Positions 1 to 8,344 of a stretch of 64,000 bases of DNA are shown piece after piece (within the stretch, counting starts at the first letter, position 1; each line of letters opens with the position of its first letter). The translations under genes were made by a program, and so were the position numbers. A model generated the notes under the pieces. That model was not told where the DNA came from. It did no database searches and saw only the letters and a list, made by a program, of their open reading frames with translations. This DNA comes from Candidatus Zixiibacteriota bacterium (GTDB lineage Bacteria > Zixibacteria > MSB-5A5 > GN15 > FEB-12), in contig JBFMDV010000023.1 of NCBI GenBank assembly GCA_040753875.1, positions 62,001-126,000 of the forward strand, given 5' to 3'.

Positions 1-460
1 CGTTGATAAGATAACAGGCCAGCGTGAATGGGGAACCGGCGAACCCAATGACCGGAGTCGAGGGGAGTGCCAATTTAATCCGGCGAATCCCCTCGGGTAC
101 GAACCAGAGTTCTTTGTTGACATCAAACCGCCGAAGTTCGGCTACGTCGGCTGGGTTTTTAATAGTCTTCTGAAGCTGCGGTCCACCATCGGGGAACACA
201 ACCGGGATTCCCATTGGTTCGACTATGGTGAGTATATCTGAGAACAAGATCGCGGCATCAAGTCCAAATCTCTCCACGGGCTGGCGGACCACCTCAGCGA
301 TCAGTTCGGGGGTTCGGCACAGTTCCAGAAACGAGACTCGTTCGCGAACAGCACGGTAATCCGGCAGATACCGTCCCGCCTGACGCATGATCCAAACCGG
401 AATCGGCCCATCGTTTTCACCACGGCAGGCCTTAAGGAACGGGCTGTTGCTTATGTCCAT
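1..460 (-). CDS. hemE: Uroporphyrinogen decarboxylase, C-terminus cut by window edge
   Basis: HemE removes four acetate carboxyls from uroporphyrinogen III to give coproporphyrinogen III. The first 153 codons are visible and read openly to the left edge of the window. The family signature MRQAGRYLPDYR, whose arginines bind substrate, lies at residues 25-36, followed by the expected FSDIL and GFAGSPFTLA segments. The ATG at 460 lies inside the end of hemL, overlapping it by 10 nt, so the two are probably translationally coupled. It is the last visible gene of the hem operon and indicates that the operon feeds the coproporphyrin branch rather than only sirohaem. Confidence 0.95.
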   Translation of the reverse strand, partial: MDISNSPFLKACRGENDGPIPVWIMRQAGRYLPDYRAVRERVSFLELCRTPELIAEVVRQPVERFGLDAAILFSDILTIVEPMGIPVVFPDGGPQLQKTIKNPADVAELRRFDVNKELWFVPEGIRRIKLALPSTPVIGFAGSPFTLACYLIN

Positions 461-1758
461 GAATGTGCTTCCTTGCCGATCGCGGAAGCGAGGACCTCGA
501 CCGCTTGATCGAGCATTTCGTTAGTATGCGCGGCTGACAGGAAACAGACCTCGTAGCCCGAAGGAGGCAAATATAGCCCGGCATCGAGAATCCTTTCGTG
601 CACCCGGTTGTAGTGTGAGATACCGTCACTACTGATAGTGTCAGCAGACAAGGGGAGCTCGCGCTGAAACACGATCCAGAAAATGGATGCCACGCCGGCA
701 ATGTTCACGGCTCGCCCGCTCAGCCGCTGCATGAGCGAACCCACAAAACGGCGATTGCGCTCTTCCAGCTGGGCGTGAATCTTCCCGTCAGCGAGTTTTG
801 TGAGTGTCGCCAACCCGGCCGCCATGGCTACCGGATTGCCCGAAAGCGTTCCAGCCTGATAGACCGGTCCAAGCGGGGAGAGCATATCCATAATATCTGT
901 GCGGCCACCGAAGGCGCCGACCGGCATCCCGCCGCCGATGATCTTACCGTACGTTAGAAGGTCAGGTCGAATACCGTAATATGCTGCTGCGCCACCCATC
1001 CCGAGACGGAATCCGGTGATGACTTCGTCGAAAATCAACAGTGCCCCGTGTTTTTCCGTAAGTGCCCGAAGCAGGCGAACGTAGTCATGCCGCTGAATAA
1101 GCAAGCCGTTATTTGCCGGGACCCCTTCGATTATAACGGCCGCCAATTGGTCGCCATGCTGGTCGAAGAAGGTCTGGAGTGCCTCCTCATCGGCAAGCGG
1201 CAGGACTGCAGTGTGGCTGGTGATAGCGTCCGGAACGCCCGCCGATGACGGCTGCCCAAAGGTGGCCAGACCCGAGCCGGCCTTTACCAACAGGTGATCG
1301 CTGTGACCATGATAGCAGCCCTCAAATTTTAGTACGAGGTCTCGCCTGGTGAACCCCCTGGCCAGTCTAATAGCCGACATCACGGCCTCGGTACCTGACG
1401 ACACGAAACGAATCTTTTCTACCGGATCGATCTGTCTGACGATGAAGTCGGCGAGTTCGTATTCAAGCTCAGTCGAAGCGCCAAAAGTCATGCCCCGCTC
1501 GACTTGGGATTTGACAGCGGCAACGACATCCGGATCGCCATGTCCCAGAATGAGCGGTCCCCAGGAACTGCAGAAATCGATATAGCGGTTACCATCGATG
1601 TCATACAGGTACGCCCCCTCGCCCCGGTCGATCACGCGCGGCGTGCCCCCAACCGATTTGAACGCCCGAACCGGAGAGTTTACTCCGCCGGGGATGACCC
1701 GAGATGCGAGGCTGGTCAATTCTCTCGACCGCCCAGTGTTCAGTTTAGCGCCAATCAT
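451..1758 (-). CDS. hemL: Glutamate-1-semialdehyde 2,1-aminomutase
   Basis: This PLP enzyme converts glutamate-1-semialdehyde to 5-aminolevulinate, the second step of the C5 route. The protein has 435 residues, normal for the family. It opens with the typical segment around PGGVNSPVRAFKSVGG, has the phosphate-binding SSGTEAVMSAIRLAR region near residue 120, and carries the PLP lysine in TYGKIIGGGMPVGAFGG near residue 270. The usual EPVAGNMG segment reads EGVPANNGL here, a conservative variant. Its start overlaps the end of hemB by 14 nt. With hemA in the same operon, the cell clearly makes 5-aminolevulinate from glutamyl-tRNA. Confidence 0.97.
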   Translation of the reverse strand: MIGAKLNTGRSRELTSLASRVIPGGVNSPVRAFKSVGGTPRVIDRGEGAYLYDIDGNRYIDFCSSWGPLILGHGDPDVVAAVKSQVERGMTFGASTELEYELADFIVRQIDPVEKIRFVSSGTEAVMSAIRLARGFTRRDLVLKFEGCYHGHSDHLLVKAGSGLATFGQPSSAGVPDAITSHTAVLPLADEEALQTFFDQHGDQLAAVIIEGVPANNGLLIQRHDYVRLLRALTEKHGALLIFDEVITGFRLGMGGAAAYYGIRPDLLTYGKIIGGGMPVGAFGGRTDIMDMLSPLGPVYQAGTLSGNPVAMAAGLATLTKLADGKIHAQLEERNRRFVGSLMQRLSGRAVNIAGVASIFWIVFQRELPLSADTISSDGISHYNRVHERILDAGLYLPPSGYEVCFLSAAHTNEMLDQAVEVLASAIGKEAHSWT

Positions 1759-2719
1759 GTTTGAGAATGTCCCTCAAATGATAGGTGAGAATGATCGAGG
1801 CACCGGCGCGCATGATGGCGGTGAGATTCTCGATCACCATGATCTTCTCATCGGCCAGCCCGGCCTGGGCAAGTAATTTAACGGCTGTGTACTCTCCTGA
1901 AACGTTGTAGGCTGCGACCGGTAATCTGCTGTGAGCCTTGAAATCGGCAATGATATCCAGATAGGGGAGAGCCGGCTTAACCATGACGATGTCCGCCCCT
2001 TCATCAGTATCGAGTGCCAGCTCGTGCAACGCTTCGGCGCGGTTGCGGAAATCCATCTGGTACCCCTTGCGGTCTCCTTTGCCCGGCGCAGATTTAGCCG
2101 CCTCGCGGAACGGACCGTAGTAGGAAGATGCATACTTGGCCGTGTAGGCCAGGATCAACGTTTCGTGCCGACCGTCGGCTTCGAGCGCCCGGCGAATAGC
2201 GCCAATGCGCCCATCCATCATATCCGAGGGCGCTACACAATCGCATCCGGCGTTCGCCAGTGCCAGGGCCATATTCGCCAGCACCGTTACCGACTGGTCG
2301 TTATGCACATGATCGCTTACCGTCACACCACAGTGCCCGGTGTCCGTGTAAGCGCAGAGGCACACATCGGCGCTGACAAAGAGGTCGTCTCCGAATTTGT
2401 CCTTCAGCCGCTTGACAGCCACAAGAACCGGGTTTCTTTCATCCCATGCCGTGGCCGCCATTGGATCTTTGCGATCAGTGACCCCGAAAAGCATCACTTT
2501 GTTAATACCGATCTGCATGTCGGTGACAATCGATTGCGCGAGTCTATCTACAGACTCACGGTAAATGCCCGGGAGCCCCTTGATCTCCTCTCTGATACCG
2601 GTGCCGTCGCATACGAAGTAAGGCTGGATCATCCCGCGCGTGCTGAACGTCGTGTCTGCGGAGAGGTCGCGGATGATCGGATTTCTCCTGAGCCGCCTCG
2701 GGCGAGTTAAGAGTTCCAT
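1745..2719 (-). CDS. hemB: Porphobilinogen synthase (ALA dehydratase)
   Basis: HemB condenses two 5-aminolevulinate molecules into porphobilinogen. I place the start at the ATG at 2719 (324 residues, matching the family); an upstream in-frame extension to 2833 would run through hemD and has no family resemblance. Both Schiff-base lysines are visible, in AYTAKYASSYYGP and in MVKPALPYLDI. The three zinc-ligand cysteines are present in DVCLCAYTDTGHCG, which suggests a Zn-dependent enzyme. The start overlaps hemD by 13 nt. Confidence 0.96.
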   Translation of the reverse strand: MELLTRPRRLRRNPIIRDLSADTTFSTRGMIQPYFVCDGTGIREEIKGLPGIYRESVDRLAQSIVTDMQIGINKVMLFGVTDRKDPMAATAWDERNPVLVAVKRLKDKFGDDLFVSADVCLCAYTDTGHCGVTVSDHVHNDQSVTVLANMALALANAGCDCVAPSDMMDGRIGAIRRALEADGRHETLILAYTAKYASSYYGPFREAAKSAPGKGDRKGYQMDFRNRAEALHELALDTDEGADIVMVKPALPYLDIIADFKAHSRLPVAAYNVSGEYTAVKLLAQAGLADEKIMVIENLTAIMRAGASIILTYHLRDILKHDWR

Positions 2720-3420
2720 GTGATGTACTCCAGGATAGTGTTGACATCGGGGACAGGCATAGTCGAAATTCGCGGCCAACCCAGCAGCGTCATCTCCCGC
2801 TCGGTCGTGCGGCCGATGGCAATCGCCCGGCAACGCGGTTCCCCGAACTGCTCATGCCAGGCCCGCACGGTCGAGGGGGCTGTGAACAGGATGTAATCTG
2901 TTGGTCCGAACGAGCCGACTGCACGTTTGGAAACCGGCGAAGGCTCAGTCCGATAACAGATGAGGGGATAATATTCAACCTGCTTCGCGGCGAGCATGGG
3001 AGCGGGATCAAAATTTATCTCAGCGCCACGAGCATACAGAACCCTATTCCCGGCGGAGACGTGTTCCGCAACCAACAGAGTGAATAGCTGCTCGCCGTAA
3101 GCTTCATCCGGCACCAGGGTGGCGAACCGGCCGAATTGTGCGAGCGCCATGGCGGTTTTGGTGCCGACCGCTGCGATCTTGCTCGAAAAGGAAAGAGGGC
3201 GACCCAGGTCCGACAGACGCCGAAAGAATGATTCGACGCCGTGAGCGCTCGTGAATACAGCCCAGTCGGGAGCAAGACCATTGAGCGCCGGAGGCCATTC
3301 GAAAGCTATCGGGCGGATCGTTTGAAGGGGAATTGGAACTATCTCCACATCCCTCTGCACGGCTTGACTCTTCAAGTCGACCAGTTGCGAGAGATCTCGT
3401 GTGATGCCTACGCGCAACAT
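2707..3420 (-). CDS. hemD: Uroporphyrinogen-III synthase
   Basis: HemD closes and inverts ring D of hydroxymethylbilane to give uroporphyrinogen III. The protein has 237 residues from the ATG at 3420, which overlaps the hemC stop by 13 nt. The family is weakly conserved. The characteristic pieces are the N-terminal MLRVGITR strand, DWAVFTSAHGVESFF, IAAVGTKTA and a late DYILFTAPSTVRAW strand followed by AIGRTTE. Operon position between hemC and hemB supports the call. It is a stand-alone HemD, not fused to a methyltransferase. Confidence 0.92.
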   Translation of the reverse strand: MLRVGITRDLSQLVDLKSQAVQRDVEIVPIPLQTIRPIAFEWPPALNGLAPDWAVFTSAHGVESFFRRLSDLGRPLSFSSKIAAVGTKTAMALAQFGRFATLVPDEAYGEQLFTLLVAEHVSAGNRVLYARGAEINFDPAPMLAAKQVEYYPLICYRTEPSPVSKRAVGSFGPTDYILFTAPSTVRAWHEQFGEPRCRAIAIGRTTEREMTLLGWPRISTMPVPDVNTILEYITWNS

Positions 3421-4334
3421 ACCGAGCTTTCCTGGAGGCTGACAAAGGCGCGTTCTATGATTTCCTCGACATCGGCACCGGTAATATCGGCGCGCTTGAG
3501 GCCGGTCCACGCCTGCTCATTCCGCACCCCCAAAACCGCTTTGAGCCGGAACAAGTGGCCAAGTTTCTCCGAATAAACGCCGAGAGGCAAGGAACAGCCG
3601 GAGTCGAACCGTTCCAGCAGCCCCCGCTCAAGGCGCGCTACGATGGCGTCCTCGCGAGTCCCAAGATTCGATACCACCGACTCCACCCGTGGGTCATCTT
3701 GCCGGATCTGGATTCCCAGAATTCCCTGTGCGGGGGCCGGCAGAAACTGTTCAGGGTCCAGCTCTATCGTCACCAGATCATTCAATTCAAGTTTCAGCCG
3801 TTTCACACCGGCTGCCGCGATGAGGATGGCGTCATACTCACCGTTGCGGAGCTTCCCTACGCGCGTCGGCACGTTCCCGCGGAGGTCGACGATCCGTAGG
3901 TGAGGATTGTAGAATGCGATCTGCGCTTTACGGCGGGCCGCGCTGGTGCCGATGATCGCTCCGGGCTTCACCGGTATAATTCCGCCCTCGATATATGCGT
4001 GAGGTCGTACGAGCAGGAGTTCACGTCGATCAGCGCGATAACCGACTGCGCCGAGCTTGAGCCCCATCGGCTGAGTGGTCATCAGGTCTTTGAGTGAGTG
4101 GACGGCCAGATCGATCTCGGCCGCCAACAACGCATCTTCCAATTCTTTTGTGAAGAACCCCTTGCCTTCCATTTGGTCGAACCCGACACTGTCGATCCGG
4201 TCACCAGAGGTTTTGATGACCCGGATGACCACCGTGCAATTATGGTCGCGTTCGAGGCAGTCACGGATGAAGTTGGCCTGATACAACGCCAGATCGGATC
4301 CTCGCGACCCGATGATCAAATGTGTGCGAGGCAT
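3408..4334 (-). CDS. hemC: Hydroxymethylbilane synthase (porphobilinogen deaminase)
   Basis: HemC joins four porphobilinogens into linear hydroxymethylbilane. The 308-residue protein has the N-terminal IGSRGSDLALYQ motif, the KTSGDR and HSLKDL segments of the active site, and the cysteine that carries the dipyrromethane cofactor in DSGCSLPLGVY. It begins 5 nt after the hemA stop and overlaps hemD, so it is part of one polycistronic message. The C-terminus (SSVCCA) is short but unremarkable. Confidence 0.97.
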   Translation of the reverse strand: MPRTHLIIGSRGSDLALYQANFIRDCLERDHNCTVVIRVIKTSGDRIDSVGFDQMEGKGFFTKELEDALLAAEIDLAVHSLKDLMTTQPMGLKLGAVGYRADRRELLLVRPHAYIEGGIIPVKPGAIIGTSAARRKAQIAFYNPHLRIVDLRGNVPTRVGKLRNGEYDAILIAAAGVKRLKLELNDLVTIELDPEQFLPAPAQGILGIQIRQDDPRVESVVSNLGTREDAIVARLERGLLERFDSGCSLPLGVYSEKLGHLFRLKAVLGVRNEQAWTGLKRADITGADVEEIIERAFVSLQESSVCCA

Positions 4335-4339
4335 ATTGA

Positions 4340-5596
4340 TTACTGCGCCCCACCCAAGTCATTCGGGCACAGGCCGCTGCGCATCTGCGCCAGCCTTTCC
4401 GACAGGACTCGGACCGGCTGGAAAGAGGAATGGCCGATCAATTTCGTCACGAGCCGCTTGACCGCCTCACGCTCATCGTGCTGCAAACTGGTCAGCTTCT
4501 GTGCAAACAGATCATTCAGAGCTCGGTCCGCCAACTCAAGTGACTCTTTGTAGCTGTCGTGAAAGATCGGTTTCAGGGACAATTCCATCCGTCCCGAGAG
4601 ATAGCTGTTGACGGCTTCACGTACGATCTCGCTGGCCTTGCCGACCTCAACAAATTTCTGGCGAAGGTTGCCGTTGCACCGAGACTTGAGTATCGGGATG
4701 TCGATGAATCTCACGCGTGAGTCGCGCTCGAACTCAATCGAAAAATCGCGCGGGACAGCAAGGTCGATACACAGCACCGGATTGGTGCTTGCTGTGAGCC
4801 GATCCAGGAAAGTACAGTCAAAGACCGGCTCGGAAGCCGCGGTCGCAGAAATGATAGCATCGACGCCAGTCGGCTGGCGCAGGAACACCTCAAGCGAGAC
4901 TGCCGTGCCGCCAAACTCCTGCGCCAGCGGCCGGGCGTTTTCCAGCGTACGATTCACAAAAACTATGTCACCCAGGGTGAAGTCTTTAATATAACTGGCC
5001 AGCTTCCGAGTCATCGCGCCTGTGCCAACCAGCGCCACGACTGCTTGCATGTTTGCTTGGAGATGTCGTTGAAGCTCCGAAGCTGCGAGCGATGCCATCG
5101 ACAGCGCTCCTTCACCAACCGAAGTCTCGCGTTTGACCTTTCGTGCAATCTGAAGCGCTTTCTCTGCCAGGTCGGCCAGAACCGGCCCAGAGAGACCATC
5201 CGCGGCAGAGTCCTGCCAGGCTTGCTTGAACTGACCCGTTATTTGCGTTTCACCCACGACCAACGATTCAAGTGATGCGACGGTCCGAAAGAGGTGCGTG
5301 ATGGCCTCGCGGCCGGTGAGATGATAGAAGTCGTTGGGGAAGAAGCCTACGTCATGCTGCCCGGCAAAGAAGAAGTCTATCAACCGATGGAGCGGGCGCT
5401 CGCCCTGATCCTCCCCATTGATAGCGTACATGAATTCCACACGATTACATGTCGCAAGGTAAAGTAGTTCGTTAAGCCCGAGCACCTGCTTGAGCTCCGC
5501 CAGGAAGGTATGCTTTTTCCCCCTCTCGAGCGTCAGCCGCTCAAGAAGCGGCATGTTCTGCTGCCAGATCGATGTCCCAATTATCCCGAACTGCAC
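4340..5596 (-). CDS. hemA: Glutamyl-tRNA reductase
   Basis: HemA reduces glutamyl-tRNA(Glu) to glutamate-1-semialdehyde with NADPH and is usually the controlled step of the C5 pathway. The protein has 418 residues. The catalytic cysteine is in LATCNRVEF near residue 50, VVGETQITGQ follows in the substrate domain, and the NADPH Rossmann segment is VALVGTGAMTRKLA. Translation appears to begin at a GTG at 5596. It is the first gene of the hem operon, and a palindromic operator-like site lies about 90 nt upstream (5687-5704), so haem supply may be co-regulated with the cytochromes further along. Confidence 0.96.
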   Translation of the reverse strand: MQFGIIGTSIWQQNMPLLERLTLERGKKHTFLAELKQVLGLNELLYLATCNRVEFMYAINGEDQGERPLHRLIDFFFAGQHDVGFFPNDFYHLTGREAITHLFRTVASLESLVVGETQITGQFKQAWQDSAADGLSGPVLADLAEKALQIARKVKRETSVGEGALSMASLAASELQRHLQANMQAVVALVGTGAMTRKLASYIKDFTLGDIVFVNRTLENARPLAQEFGGTAVSLEVFLRQPTGVDAIISATAASEPVFDCTFLDRLTASTNPVLCIDLAVPRDFSIEFERDSRVRFIDIPILKSRCNGNLRQKFVEVGKASEIVREAVNSYLSGRMELSLKPIFHDSYKESLELADRALNDLFAQKLTSLQHDEREAVKRLVTKLIGHSSFQPVRVLSERLAQMRSGLCPNDLGGAQ

Positions 5597-5664
5597 GCCT
5601 TAGTCCGTCCTCATTTCTGCCATCACTCGATAACTTTGATGGAGATACAACAAAATTGGTCGCA

Positions 5665-5685
5665 ATTGTCACGGTATTGTCACGG
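5665..5685 (-). repeat. Two tandem 10-bp repeats beside the hemA operator
   Basis: The decamer ATTGTCACGG occurs twice with an 11-bp period (5665-5674 and 5676-5685) and directly abuts the operator palindrome, which itself begins with the related TTGTGA. The spacing of about one helical turn is what a cooperative regulator-binding array would show. No function is proven. Confidence 0.4.
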
Positions 5686-5686
5686 C

Positions 5687-5704
5687 TTGTGAAAAAGATA
5701 ACAA
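5687..5704 (-). promoter_or_regulatory. Rex/CRP-type palindromic operator upstream of hemA
   Basis: The 18-mer TTGTGAAAAAGATAACAA is an imperfect palindrome of the form TTGTGA-N6-TaACAA. An identical 18-mer lies before the large cytochrome operon at 41704, and close variants lie at 20029 and 29782. The pattern fits Rex (NADH/NAD sensing) and also CRP/FNR-family regulators such as HcpR; the sequence alone does not decide which. Confidence 0.6.
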
Positions 5705-5807
5705 AAAACGGGATGATTCTATCGATGAGAGCTATTGACTCGGACTTACGGGCTGGACTATTGCGTACAGTTCGGTATGTTTTGGAGGAATTGGTGCTGA
5801 ATGGAAT

Positions 5808-6818
5808 TCATACACGGCGTAGACATACAGGGAACGAGGCATCCAGATCACCGGTATGTGCAAATGCTGCACCTCGACAGCCACCCAGACAGTCATCGAA
5901 CGCCTCGCAGCCCCGGCAAGGACCATCGATCCTGCCTCGGTCGTACAAGGCGATCTCGCGCATGCGCGGGTCCTGCCATAAATCCCGAAGTGACGTCTCT
6001 CTCACGTTTCCGACTCTGAACCGAGAATCAAGCAACCCGGTGCAAGGATAGACGTCACCGTTGGCCGCCAGGTAACAGGTTTCCACACCAGCGACACATG
6101 TATGAAACAGGTAGCCAGGAGGCAGCGGGCCAAATGCAGGATCGAACAGCACCACGGGTGACTCATACTCCTGCAGGCCCTGCACCAGACGACTGAGTTC
6201 CGGCAAACCAGTGGTGAATTCCAGACGCTGTCTGACTTCGGGTGAGATTCCTCCGCCCCATGGCACGAATCCGCACAAGCGGACCGATTCGACGCCGAGA
6301 CTTCGAGCCAGATCTACATATGGTATTACATCGTTGAGGTTTTCCTGTCCCACCAGCATCGCCATATGTGCCTGAATGCCGAGATCCTTGCAGGTCCGCA
6401 CAGCATCGATAGCCTGTTCGAACTGCTTATCCGAAGCCAGGCGCAAACGCCCGTTGGCCGCGGCCGTGGAACCGTCGATGCTCACCTGGATCGCCTGTAC
6501 GCCGGCAGCGCGCAGCTCTTCGGCTCGCAAGGGGGTGAGGACTAGCCCGTTGGTAGTGATAGCCGACGTGATACCATAGTGATTATGAGCATAAGAGATC
6601 AGCTCATCCAGATCGCGCCGCACCAGCGGCTCGCCGCCGGTCCAGCCGATCACGCTAAACGACAAGTCATTGAGAACGTCGATGACCTGTCGGCACTCAT
6701 CGGTTGTGAGTTCATCGCGTACTGCCGTGTTCGCAGAGCTATAGCAGTGCGGGCAACTCAGATTGCACCGATTGGTGATCCCCCAGCCAAACATGCGTGG
6801 CGTAGTGTTCTGGTCCAT
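5808..6818 (-). CDS. Radical SAM/SPASM protein, candidate peptide maturase
   Basis: The protein of 336 residues begins with GWGITNRCNLSCPHCY, holding the CX3CX2C motif that binds the SAM-cleaving 4Fe-4S cluster, followed by the GGEPL SAM-binding strand. The C-terminus is a SPASM domain with auxiliary-cluster cysteines (CYLAANGDVYPCTG, then CRGCEAFDDCLGGC). This architecture is shared by PqqE-like RiPP maturases and by the haem-pathway enzymes NirJ/AhbC/AhbD. I start at the ATG at 6818; a later ATG seven codons downstream is possible. It follows a 31-codon peptide gene and a second SPASM maturase, and the hem operon lies just beyond it on the same strand. A RiPP role is favoured, a haem role is possible. 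Confidence 0.8.
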   Translation of the reverse strand: MDQNTTPRMFGWGITNRCNLSCPHCYSSANTAVRDELTTDECRQVIDVLNDLSFSVIGWTGGEPLVRRDLDELISYAHNHYGITSAITTNGLVLTPLRAEELRAAGVQAIQVSIDGSTAAANGRLRLASDKQFEQAIDAVRTCKDLGIQAHMAMLVGQENLNDVIPYVDLARSLGVESVRLCGFVPWGGGISPEVRQRLEFTTGLPELSRLVQGLQEYESPVVLFDPAFGPLPPGYLFHTCVAGVETCYLAANGDVYPCTGLLDSRFRVGNVRETSLRDLWQDPRMREIALYDRGRIDGPCRGCEAFDDCLGGCRGAAFAHTGDLDASFPVCLRRV

Positions 6819-6835
6819 TCCTCTTGGCTCTCGAG

Positions 6836-6879
6836 ACTGCGGAACGCTCCGGGGGGAACCCAAGGGAGCGCTCCGCAGT
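6836..6879 (-). other. Strong hairpin between peptide gene and second maturase
   Basis: Arms 6836-6850 and 6865-6879 form a 15-bp stem with a single G-U wobble when transcribed on the minus strand, closing a 14-nt loop. No T-run follows, so it is not a standard terminator. It sits between the peptide stop codon and the next radical SAM gene, where an mRNA-processing or stabilising hairpin would raise peptide output over maturase. Confidence 0.65.
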
Positions 6880-6887
6880 GTGTGTAA

Positions 6888-6983
6888 TTACTTCACCGGG
6901 TTAGGCGGCAGAATATAAAATAACCGGTTGTAGCAGGGACACGGTTTCGCCTGCGCAGTTTTCGGCTTCTCGATAAACTTCAT
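6888..6983 (-). CDS. Candidate RiPP precursor peptide (31 residues)
   Basis: This gene is only 32 codons. Its ATG (6983) overlaps the stop of the upstream radical SAM gene as ATGA, and a near-perfect Shine-Dalgarno GGAGGTG lies 7 nt before it. The N-terminal half is lysine-rich (MKFIEKPKTAQAK) and looks like a leader. The C-terminal half, CPCYNRLFYILPPNPVK, is dense in Cys, Tyr, Phe and Pro, a plausible modified core. It is flanked on both sides by SPASM radical SAM enzymes. I do not recognise the precursor family. Coupling, ribosome site and context support a real gene; the product is inferred. Confidence 0.75.
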   Translation of the reverse strand: MKFIEKPKTAQAKPCPCYNRLFYILPPNPVK

Positions 6984-8306
6984 GTGTTCACCTCCTTCCG
7001 ATGTTCACAAAGGTACCGTAACTCCAATATCTCCTGTAAGTTGAACTTCCAGGAGCAACAATATCCATGTCGGTCACCCGACATTCTCAGTCCTTCGATT
7101 GGACACCCACCCATACACATGGGAAGAATATCGCATTCCACGCAGCCGGGCAGAGCGAACTGGTCCCACCCCATGTACCGGGCGAGGTTCATCTGTTGAC
7201 CAGGCGACATGTCGTCGTTGAAGATCGTGCCGGTCGAGCGGTCAGGACCATGTCCGAGCTCTTCCCAGCATTTGAAGAGATTCCCATCGGGATCGATCAC
7301 GAAGCTGTTGGCGCTGTCCGCACCGCAGTGACCCCCCGCTACGAGGTCGGGATACTCTATGCGATAGAAACCGCGTTCGATGAGCTGCCGATATAACTGC
7401 ACCTGCCGCTTCGCGAACCGCTCCGTGGAAAGGCATTGTCCGCGCACGTCCGCACACGCTGATCCGGACGGATTAACCTGGGCGAAGTAGACGAACACGT
7501 GTTCCAACAGGCCGGCTGATTCCAGTGACTCGATCAACCGGTGCGCGTCGTCGAAATTGCCTTCATCGAGGTTAGCACGGATGACGATCTTCATCAATCT
7601 TGCTGCCGCGTCGAGATTCGAGAGAATGCGGTCAAACGTCCCAGTGCCATTGCTCAATTTGCGGCGTCGGTCGTGAACCTCGCGTGGTCCATCGAGCGTT
7701 ACCTGCGCCGACGAGATTCCTGCCGCTACTAATTTCTTGGCCATCTCGCCATCAAGCAAATAGCCGTTTGTGATTATCGAAGACGGATGGACAACGGCAT
7801 CGTAGCGCAAGGCTGATTCGGCGAATGCCCGTTGGAATCGCTCGATTTGACGGAGACAAAGCGTGGGTTCGCCGCCGAACCAGGTAACCGCCAGGGCATC
7901 GGAGCGCTTGAGTCGGCGCTCCACAAAAGAGATCAACGCATCGGCGGTATCATCTGACATTCGACCTGCATGGCGGTTTTCAAAACAGTATGTACAGGCA
8001 AAATTGCATGCCATGGTCGGCGCGATGGTAAGGGAGAGGGTACTGTTGGCGAACCGTCGGAGACGGTTCTGTGCCTTCAGCCAGGAGACCTCATCAAAGC
8101 TGTCATCAACAAGAAACGAGGCACTCGAAAGCTGCGATAGCAGGGCTTGCTGTTCCGGTTCGGTGCAGTTCCCGTTGCCGGACATGATATGCTGGATGCG
8201 TTCGTGTGTCCCGGTCGAGCTCGGCCAAGGCTGTGGTCGCAGCGTTAAACGCCAACCGGTGGTCGTCATCAGCCACGAAGAAACGATTGTAGCGGGATGG
8301 CTTCAT
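6980..8306 (-). CDS. Radical SAM/SPASM peptide maturase with apparent frameshift
   Basis: The main frame (below about 8205) encodes CNFACTYC, the CX3CX2C radical SAM motif, the TWFGGEPTL SAM strand and a long SPASM domain ending in CVECDILPMCMGGCP and CCSWKFNL. The typical N-terminus of this maturase class, MKPSRYNRFF followed by LAFNAATTALAELDRD, is present but in another frame from the ATG at 8306. The frames must join near 8200-8212, at a GGG / (CA)n run, and need one nucleotide removed or two added; the joined protein would be about 441 residues. It may be a sequencing error, a real lesion or frameshifting. The stop overlaps the peptide gene's ATG. Distant relatives mature sactipeptides or ranthipeptides, or sulfatases. 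Confidence 0.8.
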
Positions 8307-8316
8307 AAGGCGCCCG

Positions 8317-8344
8317 TTGATACTCTCCGTCGTTGCCAGGTCAA
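8317..8344 (-). promoter_or_regulatory. Possible promoter of the RiPP cassette
   Basis: On the minus strand TTGACC (8344-8339) and TATCAA (8322-8317) are separated by 16 nt. A start of transcription would fall only a few bases before the ATG at 8306, which would explain why no ribosome-binding site precedes that ATG. Weak evidence. Confidence 0.3.

Noticed and set aside
1931-2710. 259-codon plus-strand frame opposite hemB
   Set aside because: It is a shadow of a clearly recognised gene in a G+C-rich region.
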